From contig NC_091120.1 in assembly GCF_040183065.1 (NCBI RefSeq), positions 16,758,708 to 16,822,707 of the forward strand: DNA of 64,000 nt. The letters are read 5' to 3'. Numbering within the stretch: the stretch's first letter is position 1; each line of letters starts with the position of its first letter. The translations under genes were made by a program, and so were the position numbers. Under the pieces are notes generated by a model. The model was not told the DNA's origin and did no database searches. It saw nothing but the letters and a program-made list of their open reading frames with translations. The stretch is from Periplaneta americana (Eukaryota; Arthropoda; Insecta; Blattodea; Blattidae). This document shows positions 47,110-58,900 of this stretch, one piece after another.

Positions 47110-48452
47110 TTTATACGTAATCAAATTCTGTGTGGATTACATTCTTGGATTGCATATGTGATCCAATTATGGATGGATTACGTATGAAATCCAAATCCGT
47201 GGAATACATGTATAATCCAATTATGGATGGATTACATGACATCCAAATCTGTGTGGATTAGATATGTAATCCAATTATGGAAGGATTACATGTGCAATCC
47301 AAATACGTGGATTACATGTGATCCAATTGTGGATGGATTACATAAGCCAAATCTGAGTGGATTACATATGTAATCCAATTATGGATGGATTACATACGTA
47401 CTCTAAATCTGAGTGGATTACATATGTAATCCAATTATGGATGGATTACATGTGCAACCCAATAAATTGTAGATGGATTACATACGTAATCAAAATCTGA
47501 GTGGATTACATATGTAATCCAATTATGGATGGATTACATGTGCAATCCAAACCTGTGTGGATTACATATGTAATCCAATTATGGATGGATTACATACGTA
47601 ATCCAAATCTGTGTGGATTACATATGTAATCCAATTATGGATGGATTACATACGTAATCAAAATCTGAGTGGATTACATATGTAATCCAATTATGGATGG
47701 ATTACATGTGCAATCCAAACCTGTGTGGATTACATATGTAATCCAATTATGGATGGATTACATACGTACTCCAAATCTGAGTGGATTACATATGTAATCC
47801 AATTATGGATGGATTACATACGTAATCCAAATCTGTGTGGGTTACATATGTAATCCAATTATGGATGGATTACAGATGTAATCCAATTACAGATGGATTA
47901 CATACGTAATCCAAATCTGAGTGGATTACAATTACAATTATGGATGGATTACATACGTAATCCAAATCTGTGTGGATTACATATGTAATCCAATTATAGA
48001 TGGATTACGTACGTAATCCAAATCTGTGTGGATTACATATGTAATCCAATTATGGATGGATTACAGATGTAATCCAATTACAGATGGATTACATACGTAA
48101 TCCAAATCTGTGTGGATTACAATTACAATTATGGATGGATTACATACGTAATCCAAATCTGTGTGGATTACATATGTAATCCAATTATAGATGGATTACG
48201 TACGTAATCCAAATCTGTGTGGATTACATATGTGATCCAATTATGGATGGATTACATGTGGAATCCAATTATAAATGGATTACATACGTAATCCAAATCT
48301 GTGTGTATTACATGTGTAATCCAATTATGTATGGATTACATACGTAATCCAAATCTGTGTTGATTACATACGTAATCCAATTATGGATGGATTACATATG
48401 TGATCGAAATACGTGGATTACATATGTGATCCATTGGTGGATGGATTACATA
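47110..48452 (-). repeat. 56-bp palindromic satellite (right)
   Basis: About 24 copies, the mirror of 34,837-36,045 but about 130 bp (two to three units) longer. Some copies on this side carry the perfect TGGATTACGTACGTAATCCA version. A local duplication is visible around 47,860-48,200, where GATTACAGATGTAATCCAAT and the truncated GGATTACAATTACAATTATGG units both occur twice, about 190 bp apart. Confidence 0.95.
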
Positions 48453-48824
48453 CGAGATTGGAAACCGGAACCCGGAGTATGGTAACCGGAACGTGGAGTT
48501 TGGAATCCGGAACCGGGAATATGGGATCCGCAACCCTCGGTTTGGGACCCGGAGTTTGGGAACCGGAGCCCGGAATTTGGGAACCAAAACCCGTACTTTG
48601 GAACCCGGATTTTTTGAACCGGAACCCGGAGTTTGGGAACCGGAACCAGGAGTTTGGGTGTCCACCCGTAACCTGAGTCCTGAACCCGGAACTCGCTGTC
48701 CTGGACCCGGAAGACAGTGTTGTCCCAGAGCCCTAACTGGAACTGGTTTTTCTTTATCCAGGTCTGCGAGTCTTGGACCCGGAACGCAAAGTAGTTTTCC
48801 CGGGAACCCGGAACCCTGAAAGCG
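48453..48824 (-). repeat. 21-bp GC-rich minisatellite, outer block (right)
   Basis: Mirror of 34,465-34,836, with the same degenerate order of units and almost no differences. This indicates that the outer block is stable, unlike the long inner block. Confidence 0.85.
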
Positions 48825-48848
48825 GAGGCCTGCACATAGATCCCGGCA

Positions 48849-49064
48849 TCCTGGCCGAAGTCGACGACGAAAAGGAAGTACATGAAGACGGCGGAGACGA
48901 GACGATTTCGACGACGAGACGAAGTAGACGACGATGACGAGATGAAGTGGAAGACGACGAGACCTAGATGACTTTTCAACTACGAAGAGACGAAGTCGAT
49001 AATGCCACCTAGACGAAATTAGACGGGACGAAGTCGACGACGACGGGAATATTTTCATAGTCCA
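48849..49064 (-). repeat. CGTC-rich simple repeat (right)
   Basis: Mirror of 34,225-34,440; it reads as GACGA-rich on the + strand. No length difference from the left copy was seen. Confidence 0.8.
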
Positions 49065-49600
49065 CTTCGGGTCGCGGCGATGTCATGGATGAATTGTAAT
49101 ACGATGCGTAACTTACTCAGTGTTCCGTAACACATGCTTGAGACGCTAATGTAGGAACTGATCTTGTTGCCATCTGTTGGACGGACTAGAACTTTTTACA
49201 TCTAGCAGCGCACCAAGTAGCGAAAACAAAAACTAATTACTCTATGCATTTAGCAGAGCACCTGGTGACGAAAATGTTAAACTATGTAGAAAAATATTTC
49301 TCATCGATATTCCCAACCCAATTTGAAAGGAAACATTTGCATTTTTATTCCTCACAGCATCTTCCACTGAAAATTCTTACCGGAGCCAACAGGAACGGAT
49401 AATTAGAGAACTCCGGGTAATCTCTCCAACACGTAGTTCTAATGTTCACCACCCACGACGTCGTGCGCTGATCATCTTATTTGAACCCCCTTCCGTCAGA
49501 TAATGCTGAACGTAGTTTCGCATCCTATTTTCTATTCATCCATGGCGATGTTACACAATGCATGTTCTTGTTGAAGCAGTTCCGGAACTATGGTACTAAT
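49065..49600. other. Low-copy sequence with a 12-bp perfect palindrome (right)
   Basis: Mirror of 33,690-34,224. CACGACGTCGTG lies at 49,454-49,465. No gene is seen. Confidence 0.55.
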
Positions 49601-49603
49601 TCA

Positions 49604-49679
49604 TATCTGCGTCTCATAAACCAGCTGTAGAGTGCTTGCTCAATGAATCGAAGGTTCTGAGTTCGGGCCTTGTTCAAGT
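49604..49679 (+). mobile_element. tRNA-like SINE remnant (right)
   Basis: Mirror copy of 33,610-33,685, here on the + strand. It carries the D-arm-like AGCTGTAGAGTGCTTGCT and the T-arm-like GGTTCTGAGTTCGGGCC, followed by TTGTTCAAG and an A/T-rich tail. The A-box and B-box fit is partial. Confidence 0.45.
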
Positions 49680-49683
49680 TTTC

Positions 49684-49939
49684 ATTTTATTTTTTAATCG
49701 TTCTTCAGCGATATAAATAATATTCAAATTATCAATCATATTCTGTTCACGTTCTGTAAGCGATATAATTAATACTCAATTTATAATTTTTTGTATTCTA
49801 TTTTCGTTCTTTAGCAATATAAATAATATTCACGTTATTTATATTCTGTTATCGTTCTTTAACTGTATAAATAATATTCAAGTAATCATTTACATTCTCT
49901 CTTCGTTCTTTAGCGTTATAAATATATTCAATTTACTAG
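49684..49939 (-). repeat. AT-rich ~60-bp tandem repeat (right)
   Basis: Mirror of 33,350-33,605, with CGTTCTTTAGC as the recurring core on the + strand. One substitution from the left copy is visible near 49,731 (AAATTATCAATC here, against GATTGATCATTT read on the left). Confidence 0.75.
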
Positions 49940-49998
49940 GATTGGTGGACAAGTATATTCCAACAAAAAGTCTTCCTTATCTGGACACTCCGAAATGA

Positions 49999-50634
49999 GG
50001 AGTGATTTTTTGAGTGACGTGGGAGTGTTTAACATTGACTTAGGACTGACAGGAGTGATTTGGGAGTAACTTGAGTGTGAATCGAGAGTGACTTAAGAGT
50101 GACTCAAAACTGACTTTTTAAAGTGTGACTTGGGAGTGTTGTAAGATTAATTTGGAAGTGATTTGGGAATGAATCGAGATTGACTTCGGAGTGAATGAAG
50201 AGTGACTAGGGAGAAAATCGAGAGTGACTTCATAGTAAGTTAGGTAAGAGTGAATCGAGTCATGTGTGTGTTAACTGATTTATGAGAGTTTTAAAATTGA
50301 CTTTGGACTTATCGAGAGTGTATTAAGAATGACTTAGGAGTGACATAAATATTTGGGAGTGACTAGGCACTGACTTCGGAGTGAATCGAGATTGACTATG
50401 GAGTATATCTAGAGCGATTCATGTGCAAATCGAGAATGACTTTTGAGTGACTTAAGAGGGAACCGAGAGTGATAGGGAGTGACTAAAGAGTGAATACGGA
50501 GAGACTTAGGTGTGACTTAAGATCGACTCGACAATGAATGGAAAGTGACTTAAGAGTGATTTGGGAGTGACTTGCAAGTGTTTAGGATTAACGCGAGAGC
50601 GAGTTAAGAGTGACCTGGGTGTGACTAGAGTGAA
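49999..50634 (-). repeat. Degenerate AGTCACTC minisatellite (right)
   Basis: Mirror of 32,655-33,290; it reads as GAGTGACTT units on the + strand. The length equals the left copy, so this array has not been expanding since the arms separated. Confidence 0.85.
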
Positions 50635-51834
50635 TTGAGAATAAATATTTTTCAGACAGGTTTCAGTACTGTATTTTGTTATATTATTTGTCAAACAAAA
50701 TCTAATGTGAAGTACTCTGATTCAAACAAAGTTCGATAATGTAATTTTTCCGTAACTTCAAACTGCATTTCGAATATTTTAAAGCAAGAGAGTACGATGC
50801 AATGTTCAATCGTTAGTATCAATGTTACTGTAAGTTCATTACAAAATAATGATCAAAATAAAATGTTGCATTCATAGTGATATGCATCTTATTATGTTTA
50901 GATTTATGATTCTATAATAAACCCCATCCAAACCCCAACGATAGACAAGGGCCGCAGCGGTCTGATCCATATTCAATAGGTACTACAGCCGTCAGGAGAT
51001 CTGTAGAGCTCGCGAAAAAAAGTGGGATGCTGACAGCCATATGGACTGCCTTCACGCACAAAAAATATAGATAGCAGACCCTAGGGACCACTCAGGCGCT
51101 GGACGTGTTAAGTCCTATTCACACCAGACTGAAATCTAGTCATACACATGTGTAGTTAGCCTCAATTGCAATGTAAGGTATGAACTCAATGACGTATATG
51201 CATGTTATGTTAGCTCACTAGTTAAGTATAAAGTGCAGATCGCTTCCAAGCAAAGAGTCCAAGGGAAGCATTCCTGCTTCATGTCGCTTTGTTCATACTG
51301 ACATTACTTTACTGTCATAAAATACAAAGTATACAGGCGTAGTCAACATTTATATTCAAATGTATATTTAAAAATTATCATCAACATTATACAATATACT
51401 TCATAAATATATCCTGTTTCTACATTGCTTATAACGCCACTCATGTAATGTTGTAGTCACTACAGTGAGGGTTATTCATTACACATTGCGTCTCCATAAT
51501 CTATTCCTTCAACACCTTCTCTTTACGAAACACTAGACATAATGACGTCAACATTTTATACTGTGAGCCTCCTATTAACAGTTGTAATATGTTGGGTACT
51601 GAAAATCATTGACAATGAAATTAGCCTTTATGCAATTTACAGTATGTCTCTTATAGTTAAGAATTATTTCTCCTCTATTCCTTTATACATATTACACACA
51701 CACGTATTTATAGTGCAATTAAGCTGTTTAATACATTTCATGAAATAAACTGGTATTATTTAACTAAACCACTCATTATTTCAAACTTCCCTTCTCCTCA
51801 CATTGCAACTCTTTACGTGTCCAGCTGTAGCATG
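50635..51834. other. AT-rich low-copy sequence (right)
   Basis: Mirror of 31,455-32,654. Differences from the left include positions 50,797, 50,954, about 51,017 (a poly-A change in GCGAAAAAAAGTGG) and 51,569. No gene is seen. Confidence 0.6.
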
Positions 51835-51939
51835 TCACGAGGACAGTGCTGCCAATATGACCACACCAGTCTGCGACATGAAGGGAACATCACTGTCAGG
51901 CACTCCAGCGACATACTGCCATCTACCCGAGGAATCAGC
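51835..51939 (-). pseudogene. Exon-like segment of 34 codons after a splice acceptor (right)
   Basis: Mirror copy of 31,350-31,454 on the - strand. The acceptor (CTGCAAACATAAGCAAAAGC on the + strand), the 34-codon frame and the TGA are all kept without a visible change. The intact frame in both arms is weak support for function, since the arms are nearly identical overall. Confidence 0.35.
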
Positions 51940-52558
51940 CTGCAAACATAAGCAAAAGCAATGTTACAGCTCTAATATCTCTATGTTTTAAATCAACAAT
52001 GCAACAAAGACATCATGAAATACATAAACAAGGCAAAAACAAATGAAGAATGCCAAAGGAAAAATATTCATAACATATCCCACATTTATATCAGTACAAT
52101 CATGGAATTCAATAACTACATTCAATTTAAAATAAATAATAATATCGGTTTGCAACATAGCCACAATTTTGAACTTGGACTTGGTATCTCAGTGAAGTTT
52201 TTTGCCCAATTTTAAATCTATATTTCGTCCGTTGCAAGGATAATAAATGTCAGAAAATGTGAAATACGAGAAACAGACACTGCAGATGGTGTAAGGTATC
52301 CAAAGTACAATGCGATTATTACTACAAAAATGTCCAAATAATTACGAGACTATTTAGATAATGAGTAAAAATTACATATTTTTTAAAAAATATAAAAAAA
52401 TGAGCTTCCAGATGAGACAAAAAACCACTAAATGCCAAAATTTTGAAAAAATCTCACGTTTCATAAGTCGATGCATACCTAATGGCAAACAACAATCAGT
52501 TTCAAGAGGAATTATATCACTGCAAGGAATAAAAAATGCACAGCTGAAAAGCACGAGC
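51940..52558. other. AT-rich low-copy sequence with a ~20-bp insertion (right)
   Basis: Mirror of 30,751-31,349, with about 20 extra bases (TAATAATATCGGTTTGCAA region, about 52,136-52,156) between AAAATAAA and CATAGCC. Which arm is ancestral cannot be told from this window. No gene is seen. Confidence 0.6.
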
Positions 52559-53000
52559 CTACGAAAAAGTGCAAGGGATTTGATCGATTTTATTCGTGAA
52601 TATTAGTGAATATGCGGGGATGCTACAGTGAAAAGCGCGGGTCTCTGAGCACCTTCGTTCTACTCGTGTAGAGAAAATTCTGTTTTTGGAAGCCCAAAAT
52701 GACCACTTTTTTTAAATATCACGGTCCCTACCGTCCATATGCCTTGGGACAGAGAGTTGTCTCTTATACTAAAGATAGACTTCGTGAAGATCTATTCGCT
52801 GCATTTATCAGATTTCTTGTCACTACGTATACGGCGGAGATAAGGCGCCGAGAATGTAGGCGCAATAGAAGTTTATAAGCCTTGGTGTTTTTTCTCGATA
52901 ATCAGTTTGTGTTCGAGATTCCCATTTTCATGGTATCGTGTCCGAAGTAAGTCAAGGGGGAACAGAATACATTCCGTTCCTCGATATGGCCATTATTTCC
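52559..53000 (+). repeat. Single inverted, highly diverged satellite monomer (right)
   Basis: Mirror of 30,309-30,750, oriented + against the - oriented array that follows. It is nearly identical to the left copy (one difference near 52,852, GTAGGCGC here against the left GCGCATAC read in reverse), although both are far from the array consensus. The divergence therefore predates the duplication that made the two arms. Confidence 0.8.
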
Positions 53001-53019
53001 GGAAATAATGGCCATAACG
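52982..53019. repeat. Palindromic junction where satellite orientation flips (right)
   Basis: ATGGCCATTATTTCC meets GGAAATAATGGCCAT with the axis at 53,000/53,001. It is the same junction as at 30,308/30,309, so it existed before the arms were duplicated. Confidence 0.9.
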
Positions 53020-55983
53020 AGGAACGGGATGCGGCCCTGTATTCCACCTTGACTTACTTCTTACACGATAGCATCGAATTGGCAATCGCGAACACTTTCT
53101 GATTTTCGAGACATTCGAGACATTCTGGCGGCCATAACTCCGCAGTACTTGTGGTCACAACAAAGCCGATGAGTGCGTTGAATACAGCTCGTCGACTTCT
53201 ATCTCCAGTATAAAGGACAACTTTCTATCCCCCTGCGTTTGGACGGGAGAGGCCGGCAAAATTTCCAAAAATGGTCATTTTGACCTTCCGAAACAGACTT
53301 TTCTCTACACAAGGAAAACAGCGGCTTAGAGGCCCGCCCTTTTAACTGTAGCATCCACGCATCTTCGCCAGTAATCACCGCAAAAATCCGGCAAATCCGC
53401 CGCACTTTTTTCTAGCCTTAATTTTTGGGTACCTGAAATATTTCAGCCTCTAATTCCGGAAATAATGGCCATAACGAGGAACGGGATGCGGCCCTGTATT
53501 CCACCTTGACTTACTTCTTACACGATAGCATCGAATTGGCAATCGCGAACACTTTCTGATTTTCGAGAAAAAAAGGGGAAGGGTTTAAACCACCCTTCCG
53601 CCGACATTCTGGCGGCCATAACTCCGCAGTACTTGTGGTCACAACAAAGCCGATGAGTGCGTTGAATACAGCTCGTCGACCTCTATCTCCAGTATAAAGG
53701 ACAACTCTCTATCCCCCTGCGTTTGGACGGGAGAGGCCGGCAAAATTTCAAAAAATGGTCATTTTGACCTTCCAAAACAGACTTTTCTCTACACTAGGAA
53801 AACGAAGCGGCTCAGAGGCCCGCCCTTTTAACTGTAGCATCCCCGCATCTTCGCCAGTAATCACCGCAAAAATCCGACAAATCCGCCGCACTTTTTTCTA
53901 GCCTTAATTTTTGGGTACCTGAAATATTTCAGCCTCTAATTCCGGAAATAATGGCCATAACGAGGAACGGGATGCGGCCCTGTATTCCACCTTGACTTAC
54001 TTCTTACACGATAGCATCGAATTGGCAATTGCGAACACTTTCTGATTTTCGAGAAAAAAAGGGGAACCACCCTTCCGCCGACGTTCTGGCGGCCATAACT
54101 CCGCAGTACTTGTGGTCACAACAAAGCCGATGAGTGCGTTGAATACAGCTCGTCGAACTCTATCTCCAGTATAAAGGACAACTTTCTATCCCCCTGCGTT
54201 TGGACGGGAGAGGCCGGCAAAATTTCCAAAAATGGTCATTTTGACCTTCCAAAACAGACTTTACTCTACACAAGGAAAACAGCGGCTCAGAGGCCCGCCC
54301 TTTTAACTGTAGCATCCACCCATCTTCGCCAGTAATCACCGCAAAAATCCGGCAAATCCGCCGCACTTTTTTCTAGCCTTAATTTTTGGGTACCTGAAAT
54401 ATTTCAGCCTCTAATTCCGGAAATAATGGCCATAACGAGGAACGGGATGCGGCCCTGTATTCCTCCTTGACTTACTTCTTACACGATAGCATCGAATTGG
54501 CAATCGCGAACACTTTCTGATTTCCGCCGACATTCTGGCGGCCATAACTCCGCAGTACTTGTGGTCACAACAAACCCGATGAGAGCGTTGAATACAGCTC
54601 GTCGACCTCTATCTCCAGTATAAAGGACAACTCTCTATCCCCCTGCGTTTGGACGGGAGAGGCCGGCAAAATTTCCAAAAATGGTCATTTTGACCTTCCA
54701 AAACAGACTTTTCTCTACACAAGGAAAACGAAGCGGATCAGAGGCCCGCCCTTTTTAACTGTAGCATCCGGGCATCTTTGCCAGTAATCACCGCAAAAAT
54801 CCGGCAAATCCGCCGCACTTTTTTCTAGCCTTAATTTTTGGGTACCTGATATATTTCAGCCTCTAATTCCGGAAATAATGGCCATAAAGAGGAACGGGAT
54901 GCGGCCCTGCATTCCACCTGGACTTACTTCTTACACGATACCATCGAATTGGCAATCGCGAACACTTTCTGATTTTCGAGAAAAAAAGGGGAAGGGTTTA
55001 AACCACCCTTCCGCCGACGTTCTGGCGGCCATAACTCAGCAGTACTTGTGGTCACAACAAAGCCGATGAGTGCGTTGAATACAGCTCGTCGAACCCTATC
55101 TCCAGTATAAAGGACAACTTTCTATCCCCCTGCGTTTGGACGGGAGAGGCCGGCAAAATTTCCAAAAATGGTCATTTTGACCTTCCAAAACAGACTTTTC
55201 TCTACACAAGGAAACAGCGGCTCAGAGGCCCGCCCTTTTAACTGTAGCATCCACGCATCTTCGCCAGTAATCACCGCAAAAATCCGGCAAATCCGCCGCA
55301 CTTTTTTCTAGCCTTAATTTTTGGGTACCTGAAATATTTCAGTCTCTAATTCCGGAAATAATGGCCATAACGAAGAACGGGATGCGGCCCTGTATTCCAC
55401 CTTGACTTACTTCTTACACGATAGCATCGAATTGGCAATCGCGAACACTTTCTGATTTTCGAGAAAAAAAGGGGAAGGGTTTAAACCACCCTTCCGCCGA
55501 CGTTCTGGCGGCCATAACTCCGCAGTACTTGTGGTCACAACAAAGCCGATGAGTGCGTTGAATACAGCTCGTGGAACTCTATCTCCAGTATAAAGGACAA
55601 CTCTCTATCCCCCTGCGTTTGGACGGGAGAGGCCGGCAAAATTTCAAAAAATGGTCATTTTGACTTCCAAAACAGACTTTTCTCTACACAAGGAAAACGA
55701 AGCGGCTCAGAGGCCCGCCCTTTTAACTGTAGCATCCCCGCATCTTTGCCAGTAATCACCGCAAAAATCCGGCAAATCCGCCGCACTTTTTTCTAGCCTT
55801 AATTTTTGGGTACCTGAAATATTTCAGCCTCTAATTCCGGAAATAATGGCCATAAAGAGGAACGGGATGCGGCCCTGTATTCCACCTGGACTTACTTCTT
55901 ACACGATAGCATCGAATTGGCGATCGCGAACACTTTCTGATTTTCGAGAAAAAAAGGGGAAGGACCACCCTTCCGCCGACGTT
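53001..55983 (-). repeat. 486-bp satellite, subfamily B, inner edge of right array
   Basis: About six B-type monomers (TACTTGTGGTCACAAC, GAATTGGCAATCGCG, CATCTTCGCCAGTAATC), against about 2.5 on the left. Several carry different small deletions at the hairpin (near 53,107, 54,062, 54,522 and 55,962). The first unit has the 9-bp tandem duplication CGAGACATT CGAGACATT at about 53,107. The B-to-A switch is near 55,984, roughly 60 bp later in monomer phase than on the left, so the two switches are not simple mirror images. Confidence 0.85.
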
Positions 55984-58900
55984 CTTGCCGCCATAACTCC
56001 GCACTACGTGTAGTGACAACAAAGCCGATGAGTGCGTTGAATACAGCTCGTCGAACTCTATCTCCAGTATAAAGGACAACTCTCTATCCTCCTGCGTTTG
56101 GACGGGAGAGGCCGGCAAAATTTCAAAAAATGGTCATTTTGCCCTTCCAAAACAGACTTTTTTCTACACAAGGAGAACGAAGCGACTCAGAGGCCCGCCC
56201 CTTTAACTGTAGCATCCTACACCTTATCTAGTAATCACCGCTAATATCCGGCAAATCCGCCGCACTTTTTTCTAGCCTTAATTTTTGGGTACCTGAAATA
56301 TTTGAGTCTCTAATTCCTGAAATAATGGCCATACCGAGGAACGGGATGCGGCCCTGTATTCCCCCTTGACTTGCTTCTTACACGATAGCATCAAAATGGC
56401 AATCGCGAACACTTTCTGATTTTCGAGAAAAAAAGGGGACCACCCTTCCGCCGACATTCTTGCCGCCATAACTCCGCACTACGTGTAGTGACAACAAAGC
56501 CGATGAGTGCGTTGAATACAGCTCGTCGAACTCTATCTCCAGTATAAAGGACAACTCTCTATCCTCCTGCGTTTGGACGGGAGAGGCCGGCAAAATTTCA
56601 AAAAATGGTCATTTTGCCCTTCCAAAACAGACTTTTTTCTACACAAGGAGAACGAAGCGACTCAGAGGCCCGCCCTTTTAACTGTAGCATCCTCGCACCT
56701 TATCTAGTAATCACCGCTAATATCCGGCAAATCTGCCGCACTTTTTTCTAGCCTTAATTTTTGGGTACCTGAAATATTTGAGTCTCTAATTCCTGAAATA
56801 ATGGCCATACCGAGGAACGGGATGCGGCCCTGTATTCCCCCTTGACTTGCTTCTTACACGATAGCATCAAAATGGCAATCGCGAACACTTTCTGATTTTC
56901 GAGAAAAAAAGGGGAAGGGTTTAGACCACCCTTCCGCCGACCTTCTTGCCGCCATAACTCCGCACTACGTGTAGTGACAACAAAGCCGATGAGTGCGTTG
57001 AATACAGCTCGTCGAACTCTATCTCCAGTATCAAGGACAACTCTCTATCCTCCTGCGTTTGGACGGGAGAGGCCGGCAAAATTTCAAAAAATGGTCATTT
57101 TGCCCTTCCAAAACAGACTTTTTTCTACACAAGGAGAACGAAGCGACTCAGAGGCCCGCCCTTGTAACTGTAGCATCCTCGCACCTTATCTAGTAATCAC
57201 CGCTAATATCCGGCAAATCCGCCGCACTTTTTTCTAGCCTTAATTTTTGGGTACCTGAAATATTTGAGTCTCTAATTCCTGAAATAATGGCCATACCGAG
57301 GAACGGGATGCGGCCCTGTATTCCCCCTTGACTTGCTTCTTACACGATGGCATCAAAATGGCAATCGCGAACAATTTCTGATTTTCGAGAAAAAAAGGGG
57401 AAGGGTTTAGACCACCCTTCCGCCGACGTTCTTGCCGCCATAACTCCGCACTACGTGTAGAGACAACAAAGCCGATGAGTGCGTTGAATACAGCTCGTCG
57501 ATCTCTATCTCCAGTATAAAGGACAACTCTCTATCCTCCTGCGTTTGGACGGGAGAGGCCGGCAAAATTTCAAAAAATGGTCATTTTGCCCTTCCAAAAC
57601 AGACTTTTTTCTACACAAGGAGAACGAAACGAATCAAAGGCCCGCCCTTTTAACTGTAGCATCCTCGCACCTTATCTAGTAATCACCGCTAATATCCGGC
57701 AAATCCGCCGCACTTTTTTCTAGCCTTAATTTTTGGGTACCTGAAATATTTGAGTCTCTAATTCCTGAAATAATGGCCATACCGAGGAACGGGATGCGGC
57801 CCTGTATACCCCCTTGACTTGCTTCTTACACGATAGCATCAAAATGGCAATCGCGAACACTTTCTGATTTTCGAGAAAAAAAGGGGAAGGGTTTAGACCA
57901 CCCTTCCGCCGACCTTCTTGCCGCCATAACTCCGCACTACGTGTAGTGACAAGAAAGCCGATGAGTGCGTTGAATACAGCTCGTCGAACTCTATCTCCAG
58001 TATAAAGGACAACTCTCTATCCTCCTGCGTTTGGACGGGAGAGGCCGGCAAAATTTCAAAAAATGGTCATTTTGCCCTTCCAAAACAGACTTTTTTCTAC
58101 ACAAGGAGAACGAAGCGACTCAGAGGCCCGCCCTTTTAACTGTAGCATCCTCGCACCTTATCTAGTAATCACCGCTAATATCCGGCAAATCCGCCGCACT
58201 TTTTTCTAGCCTTAATTTTTGGGTACCTGAAATATTTGAGTCTCTAATTCCTGAAATAATGGCCATACCGAGGAACGGGATGCGGCCCTGTATTCCCCCT
58301 TGACTTGCTTCTTACACGATGGCATCAAAATGGCAATCGCGAAAACTTTCTGATTTTCGAGAAAAAAAGGGGAAGGTAAACCCTTCCGCCGACTTTCTTG
58401 CCGCCATAACTCCGCACTACGTGTAGTGACAACAAAGCCGATGAGTGCGTTGAATACAGCTCGTCGAACTCTATCTCCAGTATAAAGGACAACTCTCTAT
58501 CCTCCTGCTTTTGGACGGGAGAGGCCGGCAAAATTTCAAAAAATGGTCATTTTGCCCTTCCAAAACAGACTTTTTTCTACACAAGGAGAACGAAGCGACT
58601 CAGAGGCCCGCCCTTTTAACTGTAGCATCCTCGCACCTTATCTAGTAATCACCGCTAATATCCGGCAAATGCGCCGCACTTTTTTCTAGCCTTAATTTTT
58701 GGGTACCTGAAATATTTGAGTCTCTAATTCCTGAAATAATGGCCATACCGAGGAACGGGATGCGGCCCTGTATTCCCCCTTGACTTGCTTCTTACACGAT
58801 AGCATCAAAATGGCAATCGCGAACACTTTCTGATTTTCGAGAAAAAAAGGGGAAGGGTTTAGACCACCCTTCCGCCGACCTTCTTGCCGCCATAACTCCG

